From contig CAWJHN010000004.1 in NCBI GenBank assembly GCA_963842725.1, positions 1,736,001 through 1,800,000 of the forward strand: a stretch of DNA of 64,000 bases. Reading direction: 5' to 3'. The translations under genes and the position numbers were made by a program. The DNA comes from UBA10649 sp963842725. Its GTDB lineage: Bacteria > Actinomycetota > Actinomycetes > S36-B12. The notes under the pieces were generated by a model that saw only the letters and a list, made by a program, of their open reading frames with translations, was not told the DNA's origin and did no database searches. Within the stretch, counting starts at the first letter, position 1; each line of letters begins with the position of its first letter. Below, in pieces: positions 27,729 through 35,670 of this stretch.

Positions 27729-28876
27729 CAGCCGGCCATCCCGTCTCTGGTGGTCGACATGAGGGCGGCGAACTCGTCGAAGAGATAGGCCGCATCGTGC
27801 GGTCCGGCGGCCGCCTCCGGGTGGTACTGGACGCTGAACGCCGGCACGTCGAGGCAGCGCAGGCCCTCCACCACGTCGTCGTTCAGGCACACGTGACTGA
27901 CCCGTGCACGCCCGAACGGCGTGTCGAAGTCGCCGTCGCGTGGTGCGTCGACCGCGAAGCCGTGGTTGTGCGCCGTGACCGCCACGCGGCCCGTGGACAG
28001 GTCCTTGACCGGCTGGTTGATGCCGCGATGGCCGTATCGGAGCTTGTACGTCCCCAGTCCCAAGGCACGTCCGAGCACCTGGTTGCCGAAGCAGATGCCG
28101 AAGACCGGGACGCCGGCCGCGAGCAGCGCGCTCATCACGGCGACCGCGGCATCGGCGGTGGCCGGATCGCCCGGTCCGTTGGAGAAGAAGACGCCATCGG
28201 GCGACAGGGCGAGGATCTCGGCGACCGTCGACCGGGCCGGCACGACGTGGACGTCCATGCCCCGCATTGCCATCTGATGCGGCGTCATCGCCTTGATGCC
28301 GAGGTCCACTGCGACCACCGTGAACAGCCGCTCTCCGATGGCCGGCACGAGGTAGGGGATCGGTGTCGACACGTCACCGGTCAGGTCCGCGCCCGCCATC
28401 GCAGGACTCGCCTGGACCATGGCGTGCAGGTCGCCGACGGGGCGCTCTGCGACGGGGCCGCTGAAGATGCCGACCCGCATGGCGCCCCGCTCCCTCAGGT
28501 GGCGGGTAAGGGCGCGGGTGTCGACGCCGCTGATCCCCACGATCCCCTGTTCGCGCAGCTGCTCGGCGAGCCCTCCGGTGGCGCGCCAGTTGGACGCGAT
28601 GCGGGAGGGATCGCGCACCACGTACCCGGAGACCCAGATGCGCGTCGCCTCGGCATCCTCGTCGTTGACGCCGGTGTTGCCGATGTGCGGCGCCGTCATG
28701 ATCACGACCTGCCGGTGGTACGACGGATCCGTCAGGGTCTCCTGGTAGCCGCTCATGCCGGTCGAGAACACGGCCTCGCCGAACGCCGTGCCCACGGCCC
28801 CGTAGGCCTCGCCATGCATCGTCCGACCGTCCTCGAGGACGAGGACGGCTGGGGTCTCGCGCGGGTCGGGATTCAC
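27728..28876 (-). CDS. carA: Carbamoyl-phosphate synthase small subunit
   Basis: Glutamine amidotransferase subunit that hydrolyses glutamine and passes ammonia to CarB. The N-terminal CarA domain has GEAVFSTGMSGYQETLTDPSY (about 33-53). The class I amidotransferase domain has the nucleophile Cys in PVFGICFGNQVLGRALG and the catalytic His in QYHPEA. GICFGNQ replaces the GICLGHQ of enterobacteria. At 382 residues it is full length. The start is GTG at 28876, ten bases after the PH-like gene. Confidence 0.97.
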
Positions 28877-28886
28877 GCTGCTCCGT

Positions 28887-29387
28887 TCATTGCTGGACGC
28901 CCGTGGCGAACGTCGTGGTCAATCCGTCGATGGCGAGCCGGTGCCCATGGGCGTCGTCCGCACGGAAGCCGGTGTCGACGGCCGCGTCGCCGAGCCGCCA
29001 GGTGACGACGATCACGCTGTCCTTGGCGCGGACCGTCGCCGCCACCCCCTGGTCGAGTCGGACGCCGACGACGTCGGACGTGGGGATGAAGAGCCCGCGC
29101 GCTCCCACCCGGTCGAACCACAGCCCGGTGGCGCCCCAGGACAGCTCGCATCGACTGCGCGTGCCGAGGTCGGCGATCACGATCCGGTCCAGCCAGTCGC
29201 CGTGGGTCGACGTCCCCATGAACAGGCCGGGCACCGGCCGGCCCAAGGCGCCGTGGTCATCCGGCCGCTCGGCAGGCTCGGGCACTCCTGCCTGCCGCGT
29301 CGCCCGGTTGGCCCAGCCCCGACGCATGCCCCACAGCGACAAGCCGATCAACGCGACGACGAGCAGTACCAGCAGGGCGCGGGTCAC
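28887..29387 (-). CDS. Membrane-anchored PH-like protein of the pyr operon
   Basis: A 166-residue protein with one N-terminal membrane helix (ALLVLLVVALIGLSLWGM) followed by a basic stretch and a beta-rich domain that reads like a bacterial PH/YvbH fold (LSWGATGLWFDRVG, LFIPTSDVVGVRLD, VIVVTWRLGD). Start GTG at 29387 overlaps the pyrC stop by GTGA, so it is translationally coupled. A gene of this kind lies between pyrC and carA across actinobacteria (for example Rv1382 in Mycobacterium). Its role in pyrimidine synthesis is unknown; membrane tethering or transport are guesses. Confidence 0.8.
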   Translation of the reverse strand: MTRALLVLLVVALIGLSLWGMRRGWANRATRQAGVPEPAERPDDHGALGRPVPGLFMGTSTHGDWLDRIVIADLGTRSRCELSWGATGLWFDRVGARGLFIPTSDVVGVRLDQGVAATVRAKDSVIVVTWRLGDAAVDTGFRADDAHGHRLAIDGLTTTFATGVQQ

Positions 29388-30676
29388 CGGGACACCATCG
29401 CGTTGCGAACCGTGAATACCCCGGACTTCAGGACGTGCTCGACACGCCCCGGCAGCCGCATGCCCGCATACGGGCTGTTGTGGCTCTTCGAGGCCAGCGA
29501 CTGAGGGTCGACCACCCAGGTCGCCTCGTCGTCGACCAGCACCACGTTGGCCGGCGAGCCCGCAGCCAGCGCCTGGCCGTGGCCGCGCGCCCGTCCGATG
29601 CGCGCCGGAGCCGCCGACATCCGCTCGGCCACGCCGTGCCAGTCGAGCCGCCCGGTCCGGACCATCGTCTCGATGACGACGCTCAGGGCGGTCTGCAGCC
29701 CCAGCATGCCGAACGAGGCCGCACCCCACTCGCAGTCCTTGTCCTCGAGGGCGTGCGGGGCGTGATCGGTGGCCACCACGTCGATCGTGCCATCGGCCAG
29801 ACCCGCCCACAGTGCCTCGACGTCGGCCGCGCTGCGCAGCGGCGGGTTGACCTTGTAGACGGGGTCGTAGCTGCGGACCAGCTCCTCGGTCAGGAGCAGA
29901 TGATGCGGGGTCACCTCGGCGGTGACGTCGATGCCGCGTGCCTTCGCCCAGCGGATGATGTCGACCGACCCGGCCGTCGAGACATGGCACACGTGCAGCC
30001 GCGAGCCGACATGCTGGGCGAGCAGCACGTCGCGGGCGATGATCGACTCCTCCGCCACCGCGGGCCAGCCCGTCAGCCCGAGGACACCCGACAGCGCCCC
30101 CTCGTTCATCTGCGCGTTCTCGGTCAGCCGCGGCTCCTGGGCGTGCTGGGCGACGACGCCGTCGAGGGCCTTGACGTACTCGAGGGCGCGACGCATCAGC
30201 ACGGCATCGGACACGCAGTGGCCGTCGTCGCTGAACACGCGCACGCGCGCGGCAGATGCCGCCATGGCGCCGAGCTCGGCCAACTGCGTGCCGCCCAGAC
30301 CGACCGTGACCGCGCCGACGGGGAAGACATCGACCAGCCCGGACTCCTGGCCCAGGCGCCAGACCTGCTCGACGACACCGGCGGTGTCGGCGACCGGCAG
30401 CGTGTTGGCCATGGCGAAGACGGCGGTGTACCCGCCCAGCGCTGCGGCCTGCGAACCGGTGTCTACGGTCTCGGCGTCCTCCCGACCCGGCTCGCGCAGG
30501 TGGGTGTGGAGGTCCACGAGGCCGGGAAGGGCGATCAGCCCGGACGCGTCGACGACATCGTCGCCCAGGCCCGCCCCCGGCGGGGTGATGCGTTCGATGA
30601 CGCCACCGGCGATGACGATGTCGGCAGGATCCCCGCCGTAGGGGCGGACACCGGCGAGGACGATGGTCTCGTTCAT
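29384..30676 (-). CDS. pyrC: Dihydroorotase
   Basis: Third step of pyrimidine synthesis: closes carbamoyl aspartate to dihydroorotate. It is a 430-residue amidohydrolase of the long type. The metal site motif is PGLVDLHTHLREPGRED (about 54-70), with FSDDGHCV, the His in HVCHVST and the catalytic Asp in VATDHAPHALEDK. The start ATG at 30676 overlaps the pyrB stop (ATGA). Upstream open frame belongs to pyrB's strand in a wrong phase. Confidence 0.97.
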   Translation of the reverse strand: MNETIVLAGVRPYGGDPADIVIAGGVIERITPPGAGLGDDVVDASGLIALPGLVDLHTHLREPGREDAETVDTGSQAAALGGYTAVFAMANTLPVADTAGVVEQVWRLGQESGLVDVFPVGAVTVGLGGTQLAELGAMAASAARVRVFSDDGHCVSDAVLMRRALEYVKALDGVVAQHAQEPRLTENAQMNEGALSGVLGLTGWPAVAEESIIARDVLLAQHVGSRLHVCHVSTAGSVDIIRWAKARGIDVTAEVTPHHLLLTEELVRSYDPVYKVNPPLRSAADVEALWAGLADGTIDVVATDHAPHALEDKDCEWGAASFGMLGLQTALSVVIETMVRTGRLDWHGVAERMSAAPARIGRARGHGQALAAGSPANVVLVDDEATWVVDPQSLASKSHNSPYAGMRLPGRVEHVLKSGVFTVRNAMVSR

Positions 30677-31647
30677 GCGGTGCGGCCTCCGGTGGTCGGA
30701 TCGACAGGCGAGAACGACTCCCCCGAGCCGCCGAGCAGCAGGTAGAGGACGGCCATCCGGACGCTCACGCCGTTGGTGACCTGCTCGACCATCACGGCGC
30801 GACTGCTGTCGGCGACCTCGGCGCTGATCTCCATGCCGCGGTTCATGGGGCCGGGGTGCATGACGATGGCGTGGTCGGGCAGGGCCGCCATGCGGATGCG
30901 GTCGAGCCCGTAGGCACGGCTGTACTCGCGCGCGGACGGGAAGTAGGCGGCCTGCATGCGCTCGGCCTGCACCCTCAGCATCATGATCGCGTCGCTCGCC
31001 GGGATCGCCTCGTCGATGTCGTAGGAGACCCTGCACGGCCAGGTCTCGACCCCGGTCGGCAGCAGGGTCGGCGGTGCGACCAGGGTGACCTCGGCCCCGA
31101 GCGTGCTCAGGAGCAGGACATTGGAACGCGCCACGCGACTGTGCAGCACGTCGCCCACGATCGTGACGCGAACCCCCGACAGGTCGCCGCGCCCGCCACG
31201 GAGATGGCGCCGCAGCGTGAAGGCGTCGAGCAGAGCCTGGGTCGGGTGCTCGTGCGTGCCGTCGCCGGCGTTGACGACCGTGCCGCCGATCCACCCCGCG
31301 GTGGCAAGGCGATGCGGCGCCCCGGAGGCTCCGTGTCGGATCACGACGGCGTCGGCGCCCATGGCCTCCAGCGTGAGTGCGGTGTCCTTCAGGCTCTCGC
31401 CCTTGGACACGCTCGACCCCTTGGCCGCGAAGTTGATCACGTCGGCGGACAGCCGCTTCGCCGCCATCTCGAAGGAGATCCGCGTGCGGGTCGAGTCCTC
31501 GAAGAACAGGTTGACGACGGTTCGGCCGCGCAGGGTCGGCAGCTTCTTGACCGACCGATCCGTGACGGAGGCCAGCTCGGCCGCCGTGTCGAGGATCAGG
31601 ATCGCCGTCGAAGCATCGAGGTCCGCAGCGGACAGCAGGTGCTTCAT
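30673..31647 (-). CDS. pyrB: Aspartate carbamoyltransferase catalytic subunit
   Basis: Joins carbamoyl phosphate and aspartate. The 324-residue protein has the carbamoyl-phosphate motif FFEDSTRTRISFEMAAKRL (about 50-68), the GTHEHPTQALLD block (about 132-143) and the aspartate-site region ending PGPMNRGMEI. No pyrI-like regulatory gene is nearby. It overlaps both pyrR (ATGA) and pyrC, so the operon start is tightly coupled. Confidence 0.98.
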   Translation of the reverse strand: MKHLLSAADLDASTAILILDTAAELASVTDRSVKKLPTLRGRTVVNLFFEDSTRTRISFEMAAKRLSADVINFAAKGSSVSKGESLKDTALTLEAMGADAVVIRHGASGAPHRLATAGWIGGTVVNAGDGTHEHPTQALLDAFTLRRHLRGGRGDLSGVRVTIVGDVLHSRVARSNVLLLSTLGAEVTLVAPPTLLPTGVETWPCRVSYDIDEAIPASDAIMMLRVQAERMQAAYFPSAREYSRAYGLDRIRMAALPDHAIVMHPGPMNRGMEISAEVADSSRAVMVEQVTNGVSVRMAVLYLLLGGSGESFSPVDPTTGGRTA

Positions 31648-32186
31648 GCGCTGCTCCTCGGCGCCGACAGTGAGACCTCGTCGATCCCGTCGACCTCCCG
31701 AAGCGAGACGCGCACCTGCTCGTCGAACGCGGTGGGCAGGTTCTTGCCCACGAAGTCGGGGCGGATCGGCAGCTGCCGGTGACCCCTGTCGACCAGCACG
31801 GCCAGCTGCACTGCCCTCGGCCGTCCGATGTCGCTCATGGCGTCGAGCGCGGCGCGGATGGTGCGGCCGGAGTACAGGACGTCGTCGACCAGGATGACGA
31901 TGCGGTCGTCGATGCCCGACGGTGGGATGGAGGTCGGTTCCAGCGCTCGGGTGGGCCGCAGTCTCAGGTCGTCGCGGTACAGGGTGACGTCGAGGGAGCC
32001 GACCTCGACGGGCGTCGACTCGATCCGCTCGATGGCCACCGCGAGTCGCCGCGCGAGCGGGTAGCCGCGCGAGGGGATGCCGAGCAGCACGATGTCGCTG
32101 GCACCCTTGTTGCGCTCGACGATCTCATGGGAAATGCGCGTGATAGCGCGGCCGATATCGGCCTCGTCCAAGACGACGTTCGTCAC
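31644..32186 (-). CDS. pyrR: PyrR regulator / uracil phosphoribosyltransferase
   Basis: RNA-binding repressor of the pyr operon that also has uracil phosphoribosyltransferase activity. The 180 residues include the PRPP loop RIVILVDDVLYSGRTIRAAL (about 94-113) and IPSRGYPLARRLA. GTG start at 32186 with an excellent ribosome site (GGAAGGAGG). Just upstream, the mRNA contains a PyrR-binding-loop sequence (see 32191-32217), so PyrR with bound UMP likely blocks its own ribosome site. Confidence 0.96.
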   Translation of the reverse strand: MTNVVLDEADIGRAITRISHEIVERNKGASDIVLLGIPSRGYPLARRLAVAIERIESTPVEVGSLDVTLYRDDLRLRPTRALEPTSIPPSGIDDRIVILVDDVLYSGRTIRAALDAMSDIGRPRAVQLAVLVDRGHRQLPIRPDFVGKNLPTAFDEQVRVSLREVDGIDEVSLSAPRSSA

Positions 32187-32190
32187 CCGG

Positions 32191-32217
32191 ACCTCCTTCC
32201 CCGCCTCTCTGGACGGG
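32191..32217 (-). promoter_or_regulatory. PyrR-binding hairpin overlapping the pyrR ribosome site
   Basis: On the minus strand the leader reads CCCG, then the loop TCCAGAGAGG, then CGGG (32200-32217). The ribosome site GGAAGGAGGT (32191-32200) follows at once. TCCAGAGAGG matches the conserved PyrR anti-antiterminator loop known from Bacillus. The lack of a terminator and the direct contact with the ribosome site favour translational control, as proposed for mycobacteria. Confidence 0.7.
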
Positions 32218-32326
32218 CCTTAAAGGATGTCTGACCCCCCGACCCTATCGACGTGCGATCCACGGTCGGTCGCGGGGGCAGATCGAGCCGCAAGCGCACG
32301 GGATCCGGCCGCTCGCGGCGGGTCCG

Positions 32327-33763
32327 TCAGACCCCGCCACCCCAGCCGGCGCTGCCCATCTTGTGCACTCGCATGCCGTTCGTCGTGCCGGGGACGCCCG
32401 GCGGCACGCCGGCCACGATCACGACGCGGTCGCCGATGGTGGCGCGGCCGATGTCGAGCAGGGCCTTGTCGACCTGGACGACCATGTCGTCCGTGTGCTC
32501 CACCTGCGGAACCAGGAAGGTCTCGACGCCCCAGACCAGCGACAACTGGCTGCGCACCCGCGGGTTGGGCGTGAAGGCCAGCAGCGGGGTCTCCGACCGC
32601 CAGCGGGCGATCAGGCGGGCCGACGAGCCGGTCTCGGTGAACGCGATGAGGTGGCTGGCATTGACGCCGTCGGCCACGTCGACGGCCGCGTGCGTCAGCG
32701 CACGGGCCGTCGAGCCGGTCCACGGGTCCGACAGCTTCGGCAGCGTCGTCAGGGCCTCGGTCTCGACGTGCTCGATGATGCGGCTCATGGTCTCGACGAC
32801 CAGGTTCGGGTGGTCGCCGACGCTCGTCTCTCCCGAGAGCATCAGGGCGTCCGCGCCGTCGAGGATGGCATTGGCCACGTCGCTCGCCTCCGCGCGCGTG
32901 GGCCGGTTCGACACCGCCATCGAGTCCAGCATCTGGGTGGCCACGATCACCGGCTTCCCGGCCTCGCGGCACAGGTGGATGGCCCGCTTCTGCACCAGCG
33001 GCACGGCCTCCAGGGGCAGCTCGACGCCCAGATCGCCGCGGGCCACCATCACGCCGTCGAAGGCCGCGATGATCTCCTCGAGGTTCTCCACCGCCTGCGG
33101 CTTCTCGACCTTGGCCAGCACCGGCAGGCGCACGCCCTCCTCGTCCATGATCGCGTGCACGTCGATGATGTCGGCCGCGCTGCGGACGAACGACAGCGCG
33201 ATGATGTCGGCGCCGTTGCGCAGCGCCCAGCGCAGGTCGTCGCGGTCCTTGTCGGACAGCGCCGGGACGCTCACGGCGACGCCCGGCAGGTTGAAGCCCT
33301 TGTTGTCCGAGACGCGGCCGCCCTCGAGCACCAGGCAGTGCACCCGTGGCCCGTCGACCCGGACGACCTGAAGCTCGATCCGGCCGTCGTCGACGAGGAC
33401 GAGGTCGCCGGGGGTCACGTCGTCGGGCAGGCCCTTGTAGGTGGTCGAGACCATGCTCACGTCGCCGGGTACGTCCTCCGTGGTGACGATGAACTCGGCC
33501 CCGTTCTCGAGCACGACCGGGCGGCCCGTGGCGAACCGGCCGAGCCGGATCTTGGGTCCCTGCAGGTCGACCAGGATCCCGACTCCGCGGCCCATCTCGT
33601 CGGCGGCCCGCCGGACGTTGTTGTAGACCGCCAGGTGCTCCTCGTGGCGCCCGTGGGACAGGTTGAGGCGGGCCACGTCCATCCCCGCCGCCACGAGACC
33701 CTTGATGGCCTCCAGGGAGGCTGTGGCGGGACCGAGGGTGGCAACGATCTTGGCGCGGCGCAT
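32327..33763 (-). CDS. pyk: Pyruvate kinase
   Basis: Final glycolytic step: phosphoenolpyruvate + ADP gives pyruvate + ATP. The 478-residue length is normal. It shows MRRAKIVATLGPA at the start, the substrate/metal region LAKVEKPQAVENLEEII, the signature around MVARGDLGVELPLEAVP, and ATQMLDSMAVSNRPTRAEAS. The spacer between it and pyrR (32221-32326) holds no clear gene. It lies beside gltD, a common actinobacterial arrangement. Confidence 0.97.
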   Translation of the reverse strand: MRRAKIVATLGPATASLEAIKGLVAAGMDVARLNLSHGRHEEHLAVYNNVRRAADEMGRGVGILVDLQGPKIRLGRFATGRPVVLENGAEFIVTTEDVPGDVSMVSTTYKGLPDDVTPGDLVLVDDGRIELQVVRVDGPRVHCLVLEGGRVSDNKGFNLPGVAVSVPALSDKDRDDLRWALRNGADIIALSFVRSAADIIDVHAIMDEEGVRLPVLAKVEKPQAVENLEEIIAAFDGVMVARGDLGVELPLEAVPLVQKRAIHLCREAGKPVIVATQMLDSMAVSNRPTRAEASDVANAILDGADALMLSGETSVGDHPNLVVETMSRIIEHVETEALTTLPKLSDPWTGSTARALTHAAVDVADGVNASHLIAFTETGSSARLIARWRSETPLLAFTPNPRVRSQLSLVWGVETFLVPQVEHTDDMVVQVDKALLDIGRATIGDRVVIVAGVPPGVPGTTNGMRVHKMGSAGWGGGV

Positions 33764-33805
33764 GGGCGAAACCCTATCCGTAAGCGGTTGCAGGGACGAG
33801 CGGAG

Positions 33806-34696
33806 TCAGGGCAGGAGCTGCCGGGCGGTCGACGTGATCGGTGCCGGCAGGTTGCTGCTCCCCATGAGGAACGCATCGACCGACGCCGCAGCAGCCCGCC
33901 CCTCGGCGATGGCCCACACGATCAGCGACTGGCCTCGGCCCGCATCGCCGGCCACGAAGACGCCGTCGATCGGCGTGCGGTAGTCGGGATCCCGCTCGAT
34001 CGATCCGCGGGCGTCGACCGGCAGGCCGAGCTGCTCCACCAGGCCGCCACGCTCCGGACCGACGAAGCCCATTGCGAGGAAGACGACGTCCGCCGGGATC
34101 TGCCGCTGCGTGCCTGCGACCGGTCGGAATCCCCCCTCGAACGGCTCCACGTCGACCAGGTGCAGGGCCGCGACGCGTCCCGCCCCGTCATCGGAGAATC
34201 GCTCCGTGGACACGGCGAACAGGCGCTCTCCGCCCTCCTCGTGAGCACTCGACACGCGATACGTCATCGGGTAGGTCGGCCAGGGCTGGGAGTCGGGCCG
34301 GGCGGGCGGTGGGGTCGGCAGGATCTCGAGCTGCGTGACGGACGCCGCACCCTGGCGATGCGCGGTGCCCAGGCAGTCGGCGCCCGTGTCGCCCCCGCCG
34401 ATGATGACCACGTGCTTGCCCTTCACGTCGATCGGCGACGCGTCGAAGTCCCCCTGCTGGACACGGTTGGCGAGCGGCAGGTACTCCATCGCCTGGTACA
34501 CGCCGACGAGCTCGCGACCGGGAACCGGCAGGTCGCGCCAGGCGGTCGCACCGATGGCTACCACCACGGCGTCATACCGGCGGCGCAGGTCGTCGCCGGT
34601 GACGTCGGTGCCGATCTCGACCCCGGTGCGGAACTTCACGCCCTCGGCCTCCATCTGGCCGATGCGGCGGTCGAGGTGCCACTTCTCCATCTTGTC
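33806..34696 (-). pseudogene. gltD: Glutamate synthase small subunit, 5' part missing
   Basis: C-terminal 60% of the NADPH-dependent glutamate synthase beta chain, which feeds electrons to GltB. About 296 of the usual 480 or so residues remain: MEKWHLDRRIGQMEAEG, the second dinucleotide motif VVIIGGGDTGADCLGTAHRQ, and GVFVAGDAGRGQSLIVWAIAEGR. The iron-sulphur N-terminus and first FAD motif are gone. Upstream of AAGATGGAG (34693) the sequence ceases to fit the family, where GI-P-D/E-F-K is expected before MEK, and becomes the opposite strand of jetA. No start codon or promoter remains, and gltB is absent. Confidence 0.9.
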
Positions 34697-35028
34697 GACG
34701 GGCAGCCGGATCTGGACACAGGGTTGCTGTTCGAGCAGGTCTTCGTCGACACGGCACGGCTGACCTCGACGGTCCGGCGAGCGCTCCAGTCCCGCGACCA
34801 GGTGAGCCTGCTGGACATCGTTCGGGAGGCGCCGATCGAGCTCGGGCTGGCCGAGGTGGTCGCCTACTTAGCTCTGAAGGACGAGGGCTTCGACATCGTG
34901 TTCGATGAGACCGTGCAGACCGACCTGTCCTGGACGGTCGCCGACGGTGAGGTACGCACAGCGCGCGTCCCGGCATCAGCTACGCCCGCTCGGGCGGTCC
35001 GCGCCTGCGTGAGGAGGTTCCTCGGTGA
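34694..35028 (+). pseudogene. jetA: Wadjet protein JetA (DUF3375), only the C-terminal part
   Basis: JetA is the kleisin-like subunit that bridges the SMC-like JetC ATPase in Wadjet plasmid-defence complexes. Only about 112 C-terminal residues of a protein usually near 480 remain: DTGLLFEQVFVDTARLTSTV, SLLDIVREAPIELGLAEVVAYL and FDIVFDE. Near 34972 one base is missing from a G run; restoring it gives ISYARSGGPRLREEVPR and a stop at 35028 overlapping the jetB start by GTGA, the family's normal end. The 5' part is cut at 34694, exactly where gltD is cut on the other strand. No start codon is present. Confidence 0.85.
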
Positions 35029-35670
35029 CCGTGACGCCCCTTACTCGTAGTGAGCTCGATCTGCCGCTGGTGGTGACCTCCCTGATGAAGGGTGTGGTCT
35101 ACGCCGACACCCACCCCAAGGTCTGGCGGCACCTGCTCCGGCCTGCAGCCGGCCGCGCGCGACTACGTGGCAACGATCGGCCTGATCATGGTGGTGGACG
35201 AGGCGGAGGGGTATGCCTTCCTGCGCCAGCGGGATGACGAGACGGACGGTGACGACGGCGAGCGCACCGTTCCTCGGCTGGTACCGCGCCGCTCCCTGAG
35301 TTTTCCGGTCAGCCTGCTGCTCGCGCTGCTGCGCAAGCGGCTGGCCGAGTTCGATGCCACCGACAGCGGAACCGCCTGTGTGCTCACCCGCCGACAGATC
35401 ATCGACCTGCTCGAGGTGTTCCTGCCCCAGCACACCACCGAGACCCGCCTGGTGGACCAGGTCGACGCCCATATCGCCAAGGCGGTCGAGTTGGGGTTCC
35501 TGCGCATGGTGCGCGATGCGGAAGGGGCCTACGAGATCCGCCGCATCCTCAAGGCCTTTGTCGACGCGCAATGGCTGGCCGGTCTCGACGACGGGCTTCG
35601 TCGCTACGCCGTCCAGGTCGGCGCTGTCCCGGGCGACGACGCGCCGCCCACCGTGGAGGGCCTGCCGTGA
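35025..35670 (+). CDS. jetB: Wadjet protein JetB (DUF4194), one frameshift
   Basis: JetB is the small KITE-like subunit of the Wadjet complex and binds JetA. GTG at 35025 begins MTVTPLTRSELDLPLVVTSL. Near 35146 the frame slips by one base (an extra C in CGGCCTG); correction gives HLLRLQPAARDYVATIGL and then SFPVSLLLALLRKRLAEF, and the normal C-terminus with EIRRILKAFVDAQWLAGL. Restored length is about 214 residues. The stop overlaps the jetC start (GTGA). In the sequence as read JetB would be truncated. Confidence 0.85.

Noticed and set aside
34694..34699. GTCGAC at the join taken as proof of restriction-fragment ligation
   Set aside because: GTCGAC occurs many times in this GC-rich window, so its presence is only suggestive.
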